Shown here: positions 8,298 to 16,904 of the stretch, piece by piece
Position numbering within the stretch: position 1 is the stretch's first letter
How the letters are laid out: every line of letters begins with the position of its first letter
Assembly (NCBI GenBank): GCA_036504895.1
Contig: DASXUJ010000127.1
Location: 1-64,000 of the forward strand
Length of the DNA: 64,000 bases
Direction of reading: 5' to 3'
Origin: Syntrophorhabdaceae bacterium
GTDB lineage: Bacteria > Desulfobacterota > Syntrophorhabdia > Syntrophorhabdales > Syntrophorhabdaceae
Notes under the pieces: model-generated
What the model was told of the DNA's origin: nothing
The model's input: only the letters and a program-made list of their open reading frames with translations
Database searches by the model: none
Position numbers and translations under genes: made by a program

Positions 8298-10271
8298 CTA
8301 TCTCTTCAGATAGGTCCCCCCGCCGAAGTCATCGATGGCGGCAACCGTGCCCTGCACGTCGACTCCCAAATATCCTGCCCCTGTATAGGTGCTGTCAGTC
8401 ACCGTTGCAAGGTTCACCCATCCCTGTCCCTGGGGGTTATACCAGACGGTCAGCTTATCCCCCACCATCCTCGCGCCGATCTTATCGCCGGCGTTAGGCA
8501 TGAAAACCGTAATATCCTTTCCCAGCTGAGTCCACGTGAAGTTGTCGATCCTGAAGACCTGAACGCCCGTCCCGATTTTAAAGCCGACCTGGTACCCGGA
8601 AAGTCCGGTGGGAGAGAGGCGAAGCCCTAAGGCGATCTGCTCCCCGTCTGCAGGAAGGGAAGTCATGGTAGCAAATACTTCAGCGTCGGGACCAAAGAAG
8701 GAGCCGGTATAAAACCCGATATTGGCAGGACCTCCATCGGTGCCCATGCACTGGTTATTGGAGACCTTGAGCCCCCCTTCATATTTATTCGTCCATTTCC
8801 GGGAAGGGGGCCCCTGGGTGTCCCTGCGGTTGAAGGTATCAAGTACACCTGTCGAGGGGAAAGGTACGACATAAGTCCCTCCGCCGAAGTCATCGATAGC
8901 CCCGGTCGTGCCTTGCACGTCGGCGCCTACATATCCTGTCCCTTTATACCTGTTGTCCGTGACGGTGAGGAGGTCCGTCCATCCTGTCCCATTGTCATAC
9001 CAGAGGGTGAGCTTGTTCCCTACCATCCGTGCGCCGATCCTGTCTCCTGCTTTAGGGGTAATACGGATAGTCCTTCCCAGCTGGACAAACCCGTTCTCGT
9101 CCATGCGCTGTATGCGAATACCTGTGCCCATACGGAACCCTACGAGGTATCCCGTAAGGTCAGGCGAGAGCCTCAGTCCCAGGGTAATCTCCTCGCCCCT
9201 TGCGGGCAAGGCGGCGATAGTCGCATAGACTTCCGATTCGGGACCGAAGGTGGCGCCCGTCCAGTAAGCAGCGTTCCAGGGACCGGTGCCGGTGCCCATG
9301 CACTGGTTATTTACGATCTTAAGGCCGCCGTACTGCGGGGTCCAGTCATCGGAAGGAGGGCCCTGGGTGTCGGCGCGGTTGAAGCCGTCGAGGAGGGCGG
9401 TAGAAGGGAAGGTGTCGGGGGTGGCGATGAAGCCGTGGGTACCGCCCCATGCGGTATGCACGTCCCGAACTGCGAATGGAAGGCTGACCCACCCCACAAT
9501 GGTGCTTCCACTTATCCCCGTGGGATTCATGTATGATGAGCCCGGAAAGGCGAGGGTGGTAAAAGTAGCGCCGTCATAGACAAAACTTTGCCCGCATTTT
9601 CCCAGGATCTTATTCCCGCTTATGCTGTACAATGCGGTGGATGTGGCGCCGGGGCAATCGAGGGTGGTAAAGGCGGCGCCGTCATAAATGAAACCATGGT
9701 CCACCCCACTTGAATCTTCATAAGTGCCCGCGATCTTGTTCCCGCTTATGCCCTCGGGCGAAGTGGTGCGGGCGCCAGGGTAATTGAGGGCGGTGAAGGT
9801 GGCTCCGTTATAGAAAAAGCCACGGTAGACCCCGGCGTCGTAGTACGATCCCACAATCTTCTCGCCCTCGATGCCTACAGGATATGATGTATACCCCGGA
9901 ACGCTGAAGGGGATATAATTGACGCCATCATAAATGAAACCTCCCTCATGACCCCCTAAACAGTTTATTCCATCACATGAACCCACTATCTTCTTCCCGC
10001 TCACACCCATAAACCAGGTATCCATAGCGCCCGGCGCCTGGATGGCCCTCTTGAAATCGGTTCCGTCGTAGAAGAAACTAAAGGTATCAATAAAGTGAGT
10101 TCCCACGATCTTTGTCCCCTCAATTGCCGTGGGCCATGTGTCGGTCTCGGTGGGGAAGCCGAAGTCGGGATTAGGTACGTCAAATATGCGGTACGTGTAC
10201 TCCCCCTGAGCGAGTCCCACAAAACCGATAAGCACCCCGATTAAACATAGTGACAAAAACATCCTTCTCAT
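8298..10271 (-). CDS. secreted HAF-like repeat protein with two C-terminal jelly-roll-type domains
   Basis: 657 aa. Signal peptide at 1-23 (MFLSLCLIGVLIGFVGLAQG). Residues about 25-310 carry seven or so repeats of the same [11 protein letters not shown]...FIYDGATFTTL type as the neighbouring gene. Residues about 315-657 contain two tandem domains of roughly 165 residues, each starting near FNRADTQGPPSDDW or FNRRDTQGPPSRKW and ending AIDDFGGGTY. The FNRA...W opening is typical of concanavalin-like carbohydrate-binding jelly rolls, so glycan binding is plausible but unproven. Start ATG 10271 has GGAGGT 6 nt upstream, and an upstream frame to 10442 is rejected. No sorting signal is seen at the C-terminus. 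Confidence 0.78.
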   Translation of the reverse strand: MRRMFLSLCLIGVLIGFVGLAQGEYTYRIFDVPNPDFGFPTETDTWPTAIEGTKIVGTHFIDTFSFFYDGTDFKRAIQAPGAMDTWFMGVSGKKIVGSCDGINCLGGHEGGFIYDGVNYIPFSVPGYTSYPVGIEGEKIVGSYYDAGVYRGFFYNGATFTALNYPGARTTSPEGISGNKIAGTYEDSSGVDHGFIYDGAAFTTLDCPGATSTALYSISGNKILGKCGQSFVYDGATFTTLAFPGSSYMNPTGISGSTIVGWVSLPFAVRDVHTAWGGTHGFIATPDTFPSTALLDGFNRADTQGPPSDDWTPQYGGLKIVNNQCMGTGTGPWNAAYWTGATFGPESEVYATIAALPARGEEITLGLRLSPDLTGYLVGFRMGTGIRIQRMDENGFVQLGRTIRITPKAGDRIGARMVGNKLTLWYDNGTGWTDLLTVTDNRYKGTGYVGADVQGTTGAIDDFGGGTYVVPFPSTGVLDTFNRRDTQGPPSRKWTNKYEGGLKVSNNQCMGTDGGPANIGFYTGSFFGPDAEVFATMTSLPADGEQIALGLRLSPTGLSGYQVGFKIGTGVQVFRIDNFTWTQLGKDITVFMPNAGDKIGARMVGDKLTVWYNPQGQGWVNLATVTDSTYTGAGYLGVDVQGTVAAIDDFGGGTYLKR

Positions 10272-10530
10272 GTCGTACCTCCGTTGTTGATAACCCAGGG
10301 ATGCAGTGCCGTCAGGAAGAATGATACGGATGCGAGGATAGACCCCTACCGATTCAAAATGGGCTAAAAAACTCAAAATGGTATACTGTGAAATTTTGTC
10401 ATATTCTGTTTTTACAGGTACGACTTGATAATAAGCGCACAAAAAAGCTTTTTAAGTCGTCGGATTGCCAATTTTCAAGTAATTGGTTTATGCAGGAAAC
10501 GGGAAAGGATCCAGTGGAGGGAATTGGAAT

Positions 10531-10763
10531 AGCTCGCACCGCGAGCGAGAGGGGAAGGCTACGCGGGCTGTGCCCGTGGACCAGAAGTGGGTGCCTGAAG
10601 CGGGGGGCGACGTGAGCCCCATTAATTGCACGTCAAGGAGAGTGACGACGCAGCCAAAAGTAGGTGCTTCAAGCAGCAACGAAGCTGGGCAGAAGAAGAA
10701 ATGGACTTCAAGGCGCTGAATTCTTTCGCAGATCGAGGCGGCGACGAGGAACCGACGCAGGCG
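10531..10763 (+). repeat. mosaic palindromic repeat, long form copy 1 (233 bp)
   Basis: Module A hairpin AGCTCGCACCGCGAGCGAG, B-like CGGGCTGTGCCCGTGG, a D-like insert ACCAGAAGTGGGTGCCTGAAGC, module C GGGGGGCGACGTGAGCCCC, then a tail containing CACGTCAAGGAGAGTGACG and a second D module CAAAAGTAGGTGCTTCAAGC. It is nearly identical to the copy at 10839 apart from the D-like insert. Confidence 0.85.
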
Positions 10764-10838
10764 TGCTAAAAGTCGGCGTCTCCGTCATTTTTGACAAAGT
10801 TAATCCTAAACGCGCATGATCGTTAAAGTTAAGTGAGT

Positions 10839-11048
10839 AGCTCGCACCGCGAGCGAGAGGGGAAGGCTCCGCAGGCTTTGCCCGTGGAGGGGGCGACGTG
10901 AGCCCCATTAATTGCACGTCAAGGAAAGTGACGACGCAGCCAAAAGTAGGTGCTTCAAGCAGCAACGAAGCTGGGCGGAAGAAAAAATGGATTCAAGGCG
11001 CTGAATTCTTTCGCAGATCGAGGCGGCGACGAGGAACCGACGCAGGCG
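10839..11048 (+). repeat. mosaic palindromic repeat, long form copy 2 (210 bp)
   Basis: Same order as the unit at 10531, but without the 22-23 bp insert between B and C. The shared tail, from CACGTCAAGGA to GAGGAACCGACGCAGGCG, differs at only a few bases. A further partial tail (ACGTCAAGGAGAGTGACGA) follows at 11059-11104. Between the two copies lie about 75 bp of unique sequence. Together these elements fill the 845-bp gap from 10272 to 11116, which has no credible gene. Confidence 0.85.
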
Positions 11049-11116
11049 TAATCTGAGTACGTCAAGGAGAGTGACGAGGAGCCAACGAAGAGCTGCGGAA
11101 GAAGGCAGCGCCTTGG

Positions 11117-12199
11117 TTAGCGGTCGAAGAGGTTTTTGAACTTCTCCTTAAACCCCTTCCGTGTAGCCCCCGTATAAGCCCCGAACTCCGTTGCAAGCTC
11201 TTCCATCAACTCCCGCTGTTTCTCGGTGAGGGTTGAAGGTATGACGATATTCAGATAGACGAGCTCATCGCCCCTGCCATAGGCGTTCGTTTTCGCGACG
11301 CCAAGGTTCTTGAGCCTGAATATTTTTCCCGGTTGGGTGCCTGCCGGGACATCTATGTCCGCATCTCCATCGAGGGTCGGGATTTTTATCCTGCCCCCGA
11401 GGGCGAGAAGGGGAAACGTCACGTCCACCTGGACGATGATATTATCACCCTGCCGCTCGAAGACGGCATGCTCTTTTACATTGATCACTATATAGAGGTC
11501 GCCGGGGATCGTGTCTCCGGGCCTCTTCATCCCTTCTCCCCGCACCTTCAGGCGAGCGCCCGTATCAACGCCGGGAGGGATCTTGATGTTCAGTTTTTTT
11601 GAGCCCCGCACGACACCCCGGCCGTTACAGGCTTTGCAGGGATGTCTTATCACCTGTCCTTCGCCGCCGCACATTTCGCAGGTCCGGTTGATGGTGAAAA
11701 AGCCGTGGGTATCCCTCACCTGGCCGCGGCCGCCGCAATGACGGCATGTGACGGGCTGATGGCCCGGCTCCGTCCTGGACCCGTGACAGGTGGGACATCT
11801 CTCCTCCCTCGGCAGCTCGAGTTCCTTCTCCACGCCGAAGACGGCTTCTTCGAATTCTATATCGAGGTTATACCTCAGGTCATCGCCCTTGGTCTCCCTC
11901 TGCCTTTGACCGCCGAAGAAATCGCTGAAAAGGTCGTTGAAGATGTTATCGAAATTTCCCTGAAATCCGAAATCGAAAACCGATCCTTCTTCGCCGTACC
12001 GTTCGTACTTGGTCCTCTTTTCATGATCGCTCAGGATCGCATAGGCTTCACTGATCTCTTTGAACTTCTCTTCTGCTTCCTTGTTTCCGGGATTCCTGTC
12101 GGGATGAAACTGGAGGGCGAGCTTCCGGTACGCCTTCTTGATCTCCTCGTTAGTCGCATCCCGCGACACGTTAAGTATTGAATGATAATCTCTTCTCAT
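11117..12199 (-). CDS. dnaJ: chaperone DnaJ (Hsp40)
   Basis: 360-aa type I J-protein co-chaperone that stimulates DnaK ATPase and delivers unfolded clients. A J domain occupies residues 1-65 with HPD at 32-34, then a short phenylalanine-rich linker ([17 protein letters not shown]). Four zinc motifs follow ([32 protein letters not shown]), then the C-terminal substrate-binding domains ([16 protein letters not shown]). It is the last gene of hrcA-grpE-dnaJ on the minus strand, 18 bp after grpE. dnaK, which usually lies between grpE and dnaJ, is missing here. Confidence 0.96.
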   Translation of the reverse strand: MRRDYHSILNVSRDATNEEIKKAYRKLALQFHPDRNPGNKEAEEKFKEISEAYAILSDHEKRTKYERYGEEGSVFDFGFQGNFDNIFNDLFSDFFGGQRQRETKGDDLRYNLDIEFEEAVFGVEKELELPREERCPTCHGSRTEPGHQPVTCRHCGGRGQVRDTHGFFTINRTCEMCGGEGQVIRHPCKACNGRGVVRGSKKLNIKIPPGVDTGARLKVRGEGMKRPGDTIPGDLYIVINVKEHAVFERQGDNIIVQVDVTFPLLALGGRIKIPTLDGDADIDVPAGTQPGKIFRLKNLGVAKTNAYGRGDELVYLNIVIPSTLTEKQRELMEELATEFGAYTGATRKGFKEKFKNLFDR

Positions 12200-12217
12200 A
12201 TAATAAACGACTGGGTC

Positions 12218-12814
12218 CTATTGAATTTCCGGTTTTTTTGAAACGGAGACGCGTGAAGGCCGCACGACCCTGCCATTCAGCACATATCCTTTCTGCACTT
12301 CCGATACCACCATATCGCCATCCACATCCTCCCGCTCCTCCTGGTACAGTGCTTCGTGAAGATTGGGGTCGAATTTTTTGCCCATTGCCTCGATCTTTTC
12401 GACACCTGATTTTTCGAGGACTTTAAAGAACTGGTTGGCCGTGAGCTTCACGCCTTCCGCGATAACCTTGGCATCGTTGGAGTGTGATGCATGCTCTATG
12501 GCCATCTCCAGATTGTCGAGGACGGGGATCATCTCGAAGATCAATTGCTCGTTGCCGTATTTCAGGGTCTCCTGCTTTTCCTTCAACTTGAGCTTTTTGA
12601 AATTTTCGAACTCGGCGTGGAGGTAGAGAATCTTCGCCTGCAGATCCTTTATTGTCGCCTCTTTCTCCTCGACCTCTTTGAGAAGCTCTTCTAACTGCTC
12701 ATCCTTCTTCTTATTCTTCTTCTTATGCTCCTCGTGAGCATCGCCCTTCTCGCGTTTCTCCTGATTTTTCGAGTTCTCCTCTTTCTGCCGTTCTTCTCCC
12801 TCTCTCTCTTCCAT
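12218..12814 (-). CDS. grpE: nucleotide exchange factor GrpE
   Basis: 198 aa. A charged, lysine/glutamate-rich N-terminus (about 1-50) leads into a long coiled coil, then the GrpE core with NLEMAIEHAS, a hinge around FFKVLEKSGVEKIEAMGKKFDPNLHEAL, and the C-terminal beta domain (VLNGRVVRPSRVSVSK). GrpE releases ADP from DnaK. It starts at ATG 12814 with GAGGGG upstream, 9 bp after the hrcA stop, so the two are co-transcribed. Confidence 0.95.
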   Translation of the reverse strand: MEEREGEERQKEENSKNQEKREKGDAHEEHKKKNKKKDEQLEELLKEVEEKEATIKDLQAKILYLHAEFENFKKLKLKEKQETLKYGNEQLIFEMIPVLDNLEMAIEHASHSNDAKVIAEGVKLTANQFFKVLEKSGVEKIEAMGKKFDPNLHEALYQEEREDVDGDMVVSEVQKGYVLNGRVVRPSRVSVSKKPEIQ

Positions 12815-12823
12815 ATTCCCCTC

Positions 12824-13855
12824 TTACATAGTCGACAGGATGTCTGTCAGCGTTTTTGCAGTATAGTTCACGATCGGTATGATCCTCGAATAATCCATTC
12901 TTATGGGACCAATTACACCGAGGACCCCATAGCTTTTCTCGCCGATACGATAGGTGGAGGTAATGATGCTCAAATCTCTCATCTCCTTCACATCGCTTTC
13001 CGTACCCATGATCACGTGAATCCCCTCCTCTTTGAGACAACCGTCCAGGAGGCGGAGAAGTTTTTCTTTTTTTTCAAGGGTATGGAAAAGCTCCTTCAGC
13101 CGCGCAAGGTCGGAGAATTCGGGCATATCGATCATTTTCGATGTGCCTTCGATATAGACCTCCCGCTGGTCTTCCTCTTCCATTATGTTTTCGAGCGTAT
13201 CCTTGATCTTCGAGAGGAGCAGGCGGTAATTCTCCTTGTCCTTTTCCACGTCTTCGAGCATACCCTCTTTGAGGGTGTAAAAGGGGACGCCGCTGAACCG
13301 CTCGTTCATATAACGCTTCATGCGGTTGAGGAGGTCCATGCTGAGGTTTTCATCCGCGTCCACGATGCGGGTGTGGACGATGCCGGCCGAAGTGACGAAC
13401 ACAATCAGGATCGTCCGCTTCGACAGCTTCACGAATTCGATCTCTTTAAAAAGCATGGTATTGACCCGCGGCTCTACCACGATGCTGGTAAACTTCGAGA
13501 TCGACGCGAGCACTTTCGAGGTGTCTCCCATGACCCCTTCCACCTGGGCATACCGTGGCTTGAGAAGGCTGTCGAGGACCTGGAGCTCCTTTTTTCCCGG
13601 GTTCTTGAAAATAAGCATGGTGTTGACGTAATACCGGAAAGCCTTGTACGTAGGGATCCGTCCCGCCACCACATGTGGCTTATAGAGAAACCCCTGCTCC
13701 TCCAGGTCTGCCATAATATTCCGTATGGTCGCAGAGCTGAGCCGGTTCCGCATGCTCTTCGCCAACGTAGTGGAGCCGATGGCCTCCGCCGAGTTGATAT
13801 AGCTGTCCATTATGAGCTCGAGAACTTTTCTTTCTCTATCTGTCAGGACTTCCAT
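12824..13855 (-). CDS. hrcA: heat-inducible transcription repressor HrcA
   Basis: 343 aa. N-terminal winged helix (MEVLTDRERKVLELI, SSATIRNIMADLEEQGFL, HVVAGRIPTYKAFRYYV), then a central GAF-like dimerisation region and the C-terminal YGVLGVIGPIRMDYSRIIP signature. HrcA normally represses chaperone genes by binding the CIRCE inverted repeat. No CIRCE sequence is visible upstream of this operon, so HrcA may act elsewhere (for example on a distant dnaK or groESL), or autoregulation may use a divergent site. AAGGA precedes the ATG. Confidence 0.96.
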   Translation of the reverse strand: MEVLTDRERKVLELIMDSYINSAEAIGSTTLAKSMRNRLSSATIRNIMADLEEQGFLYKPHVVAGRIPTYKAFRYYVNTMLIFKNPGKKELQVLDSLLKPRYAQVEGVMGDTSKVLASISKFTSIVVEPRVNTMLFKEIEFVKLSKRTILIVFVTSAGIVHTRIVDADENLSMDLLNRMKRYMNERFSGVPFYTLKEGMLEDVEKDKENYRLLLSKIKDTLENIMEEEDQREVYIEGTSKMIDMPEFSDLARLKELFHTLEKKEKLLRLLDGCLKEEGIHVIMGTESDVKEMRDLSIITSTYRIGEKSYGVLGVIGPIRMDYSRIIPIVNYTAKTLTDILSTM

Positions 13856-13874
13856 ATATCCTTCTCAACTTTAT

Positions 13875-13903
13875 AAATTAATGACATCCAAAATCATTGT
13901 CAA
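13875..13903 (-). promoter_or_regulatory. sigma-70-type promoter of hrcA-grpE-dnaJ
   Basis: On the minus strand TTGACA (13903-13898) and TAATTT (13880-13875) are separated by exactly 17 bp, ending 19 bp before the hrcA ATG. The element contains a short dyad TGACA-N11-TGTCA, but nothing like the CIRCE arms. Confidence 0.7.
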
Positions 13904-14000
13904 GAAATGAGCGTCTTCCGAAATACTCCGATCAGATCAATATTATACACGGAATAGAGGTGGGTTGCAAGGTGGATTGGCAATTGTGGGGAGCAACTAT

Positions 14001-14096
14001 GGGGGCTCGCGTCGCGCAACACTATCGGGGCTCACGTCGCCCCCTCACCCGGCAAAAGCCGGCTGAGCCTCCCCCTCTCGCTCGCTGTGCGAGCTA
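14001..14096 (-). repeat. mosaic palindromic repeat, short form
   Basis: A degenerate C module (GGGGGCTCGCGTCGC) is followed by a full C-B-A unit from 14027: GGGGCTCACGTCGCCCC, hairpin CCGGCAAAAGCCGG, CTCGCTCGCTGTGCGAGCT. Its inverse matches the element at 22447 almost completely. It lies between the hrcA promoter and the MoaD-like gene; nothing else is seen in this 349-bp gap. Confidence 0.8.
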
Positions 14097-14204
14097 CATC
14101 ACGCGGCAAAGCTGGGGGTTTTAACTTAGCGTGACCGACGCTTGACCGACCTCGGGGACGAGCTTACTCTATTTCGCTCTTTTAATCGTCTACTGCAGCC
14201 TTGC

Positions 14205-14483
14205 TCAGCCGCCGCCTATCAGTATCAGGGCGAGGGTGAGCTTGTCTTGGTCCTTCAGCATCGTTTCGAGGCCGTCGGGAAGGGCGTGGTAGGGTGTATC
14301 ATTGAGGGATACGAGAAAGAGCCCGTCCAGGGAAAGCTCCCCTGTCGCGGGGTCCACAATCTCCTTCACAAAATAGGAGTTACGGAACAGCCTCTCCAAA
14401 AGGTCCCGCAAGCTCCCCCCTTCGATCTCCACCTCACCAGGCACTTCAGGGATATGAATAGTAGTCTTGATCTGTATCTTCAT
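14205..14483 (-). CDS. MoaD/ThiS-family ubiquitin-like protein
   Basis: 92 aa ending in IGGG. The exposed C-terminal Gly-Gly is where MoaD and ThiS proteins carry a thiocarboxylate during molybdopterin or thiazole synthesis. The chain has the alternating hydrophobic pattern of a beta-grasp fold (IKTTIHIPEVPG, LRDLLERLF, KLTLALILIGG). It follows, on the same strand, the three subunits of a molybdenum hydroxylase, which suggests a role in supplying or modifying the Mo cofactor. That link is inferred from position. It is larger than E. coli MoaD (81 aa) and no MoeB/MoaE partner is nearby. Confidence 0.7.
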   Translation of the reverse strand: MKIQIKTTIHIPEVPGEVEIEGGSLRDLLERLFRNSYFVKEIVDPATGELSLDGLFLVSLNDTPYHALPDGLETMLKDQDKLTLALILIGGG

Positions 14484-14547
14484 AAATCACCCAACCACTC
14501 CGGAAGCAGGTTACCCCGCTCCCGGAGCAGCTTTTTCACTATATACC

Positions 14548-14582
14548 ATATACTAACGACTATCGACTAGAGACTAGCGACT
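14548..14582 (-). repeat. short heptanucleotide array (five AGTCNNT-type units)
   Basis: Read on the minus strand: AGTCGCT, AGTCTCT, AGTCGAT, AGTCGTT, AGTATAT in unbroken 7-bp register, just beyond the stop of the molybdopterin subunit gene. The unit is the same as in the 18-copy array at 22112. Confidence 0.75.
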
Positions 14583-14587
14583 TGTCT

Positions 14588-16900
14588 CTATTTCATCCAC
14601 TTCCCCGCATCTTTCAACGCCTTCACTATCTTCTCCGGTGTGACGGGAAGCTCCTTGAACCAAATGCCGGTCGCGTCGTGGAGGGCGTCCACCACCGAGG
14701 GAGGTGCGCTTACGTGGCTGCCTTCCGAGGCTTCCTTTGCACCGAAGGGACCGTCGGGGTCATCGGTGATGATGTCTATCACCTTGATCCTGGGCGCGTC
14801 CGTCGACCGGGGCATTTTATAGTCGAGGAAGGTGCTGTTGTGAGTCCTGCCGTTTTCCATGATGAAGCCCTCGTAGATCGCCTGGCTGAGGCCCTGCACC
14901 GCGCCGCCTTCGTTCTGGCCTTCCACGCTCACCGGGTGGAGGGGCACGCCCGCATCGTGGGCGATGGTGAAATCGGTGACGTCGATCTTCCCTGTCTCCA
15001 TGTCTACCCCGAGACGCGTGGTCTGGGTGGTGAAGCTGAAGGAGGTCCCCCCATTCCCCGTGCCTGTACTGAAGTCGAGCTCCTCTACCCCGTAGGAGGA
15101 ATAGCCCGTACCGAGGATAACCGCTCCCGCCCCTTCATAGCTCGCGATCTTTGCGAGTTTTTCGAAAGACATTCTTTTCTCGGGTTTATCTTTGAGGAAT
15201 GCGAACCCTTCCCTGATGTCGATCTCCTCCGGCTTCACGTTCCACGCCTTACCCGCTGCCTCAAGGAGCTGCCTCTTTGCGTCCCGCGATGCCCGCTCCA
15301 CTGCCTGGCCCGCGAACACCGTGACCCTGCTCCCGTAGCTTCCCGGGTCCACCGGGGTGTACGCCGTGTCGACCCTCTTGAAGGAGATGTCCTCATACTT
15401 TGCGCCGAGTACTTCCGCGGCGATCATGGCGAGAACCGTATCCGAACCCTGGCCGCAGTCCGTGGCGCCTGTGATGAGGTTTATCGTCCCGTCCTCACAG
15501 ATCCTTACGATTGCGCCGCAGGACTGGTGCCCGAGCTGGCGCGCCCCTCCCTGGTACGTGGTGCCCGTGATGCCGACTCCATAGGAGACCGGCCCTTCCT
15601 GCTTAACCATTTTATCCCTGTCAGCCCAGAGGGGATCCTCCGTTGCCGCCTTTATGGTCTCCATGAGACCGCAGGTCTTGAATTTAATGCCGTTTATGGT
15701 GCTGTAGCCGTCTGCGGGCTTCGGGTTGTCGATGGCATTCCGTATCCTCATCTCCACAGGGTCGATGCCCAGCTCCTCGGCGATCATGTGCATCTGGATA
15801 TCGCAGGCGAACCTCGTGTGGGTGAAGCCGTGGCCCCTCATGGCGGCGGAGACGGGGTTATTCGTGAATACCCGCCACGCATCGTAGCGGTAATTGGGGA
15901 GCTTGTAGGGGAGCGTCGTGGCGTAGCCCGTGAGGAACATGGTCAGGGGACCGATGGCCGTATAGCCTCCGCCATTGCCGATCACCCGGCTCTCGATCGC
16001 GGTGAGTATGCCGTCTTTGGTCATGCCCATTTTGTTGTAGATGATCATGTTGTGACGCCTGCGGCAGGTGGTGAGCACCTCCTCCATGGTATAGACGTAT
16101 TTCACGGGTCTGCCCGTCTTCTTGGAGAGCATGACCACGCAGAAATCTCCCGCCACGGAGTCGTTCTTCGTACCCCCGAAGCCTCCGCCGATGAAAGGCT
16201 GGATAATGCGTATCTTCGACAGGGGAAGACCGAAACAACCTGCGAGGTGCCGGTAATGGAAATAAGGGCTCTGCTTCGCCGCCCAGACCGTGATATTACC
16301 TGAGGGATCGTAATAGGCGAGCGATGCGGGGGGCTCCAAAAATCCGGTGACCACCTTTCCCGTCTCGAACCTGTCTTCCCGGACGATGTAGGAGTCGGCG
16401 AAGGCCTTGTCCACGTCCCCGAAATCCCAGTGGTACTCGACGCTCACGTTGTTCGCCCTGTAGGCGTGGATGACCGGGGCCCCTTCTTTTATCGCCTCTT
16501 CGGGATCGAAGACGCCGGGGAGCTCTTCATAATCGACTTTGATAAGGCTGCAGGCCTCTTCAGCGGTCTCTTCATCGACGGCAGCAACTGCGGCGACCCC
16601 TTCATACATGTACCGTACCTTATCGACGGCCAGAGGCGACTCGTCCCGGGTGGTGGCCATAAAGCCCCACGTCCAGCCGTTGAAGTCCTTCCCCGTTATG
16701 ACCGCTTTTACGCCGGGGAGTTTTTCCGCTTTACTCGTATCTATATTGAGTATCTTTGCGTGGGCATAGGGCGATCGCGCCACCTTGGCCCAGAGCATGC
16801 CGGGCAGTGAATAGTCCGCGGCATACTTCGCCTCGCCCATGACCTTCTCTTTTGCGTCGATGCGGGGTACCCGTTTTCCAATAACGCTATATTCTTCCAT
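14588..16900 (-). CDS. molybdenum hydroxylase large subunit (4-hydroxybenzoyl-CoA reductase alpha-like)
   Basis: 770 aa, within one residue of the 769 aa of HcrA. It binds molybdopterin cytosine dinucleotide and holds the active site. Visible features are the N-terminal RVPRIDAKEKVMGEAKYAAD, a QPFIGGGFGGTKND Mo-cofactor loop, AAMRGHGFTHTRFACD, QGSDTVLAMIAAEVLG, and near the C-terminus PFGAKEASEGS, whose glutamate corresponds to the catalytic base of the xanthine oxidase family. It is last of three subunits and starts 4 bp after the [2Fe-2S] gene. Reductive removal of the hydroxyl group from 4-hydroxybenzoyl-CoA is likely by context, but an aldehyde or N-heterocycle hydroxylase is possible. 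Confidence 0.82.
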   Translation of the reverse strand: MEEYSVIGKRVPRIDAKEKVMGEAKYAADYSLPGMLWAKVARSPYAHAKILNIDTSKAEKLPGVKAVITGKDFNGWTWGFMATTRDESPLAVDKVRYMYEGVAAVAAVDEETAEEACSLIKVDYEELPGVFDPEEAIKEGAPVIHAYRANNVSVEYHWDFGDVDKAFADSYIVREDRFETGKVVTGFLEPPASLAYYDPSGNITVWAAKQSPYFHYRHLAGCFGLPLSKIRIIQPFIGGGFGGTKNDSVAGDFCVVMLSKKTGRPVKYVYTMEEVLTTCRRRHNMIIYNKMGMTKDGILTAIESRVIGNGGGYTAIGPLTMFLTGYATTLPYKLPNYRYDAWRVFTNNPVSAAMRGHGFTHTRFACDIQMHMIAEELGIDPVEMRIRNAIDNPKPADGYSTINGIKFKTCGLMETIKAATEDPLWADRDKMVKQEGPVSYGVGITGTTYQGGARQLGHQSCGAIVRICEDGTINLITGATDCGQGSDTVLAMIAAEVLGAKYEDISFKRVDTAYTPVDPGSYGSRVTVFAGQAVERASRDAKRQLLEAAGKAWNVKPEEIDIREGFAFLKDKPEKRMSFEKLAKIASYEGAGAVILGTGYSSYGVEELDFSTGTGNGGTSFSFTTQTTRLGVDMETGKIDVTDFTIAHDAGVPLHPVSVEGQNEGGAVQGLSQAIYEGFIMENGRTHNSTFLDYKMPRSTDAPRIKVIDIITDDPDGPFGAKEASEGSHVSAPPSVVDALHDATGIWFKELPVTPEKIVKALKDAGKWMK

Positions 16901-16904
16901 CTCG

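Noticed and set aside
13856-13920. CIRCE operator expected upstream of hrcA
   Set aside because: The canonical arms TTAGCACTC and GAGTGCTAA are not present.
14582-16303. 573-codon plus-strand open frame opposite the molybdopterin subunit
   Set aside because: It is fully antisense to a clear enzyme gene and lacks recognisable motifs; GC-rich codon bias leaves the opposite strand open.
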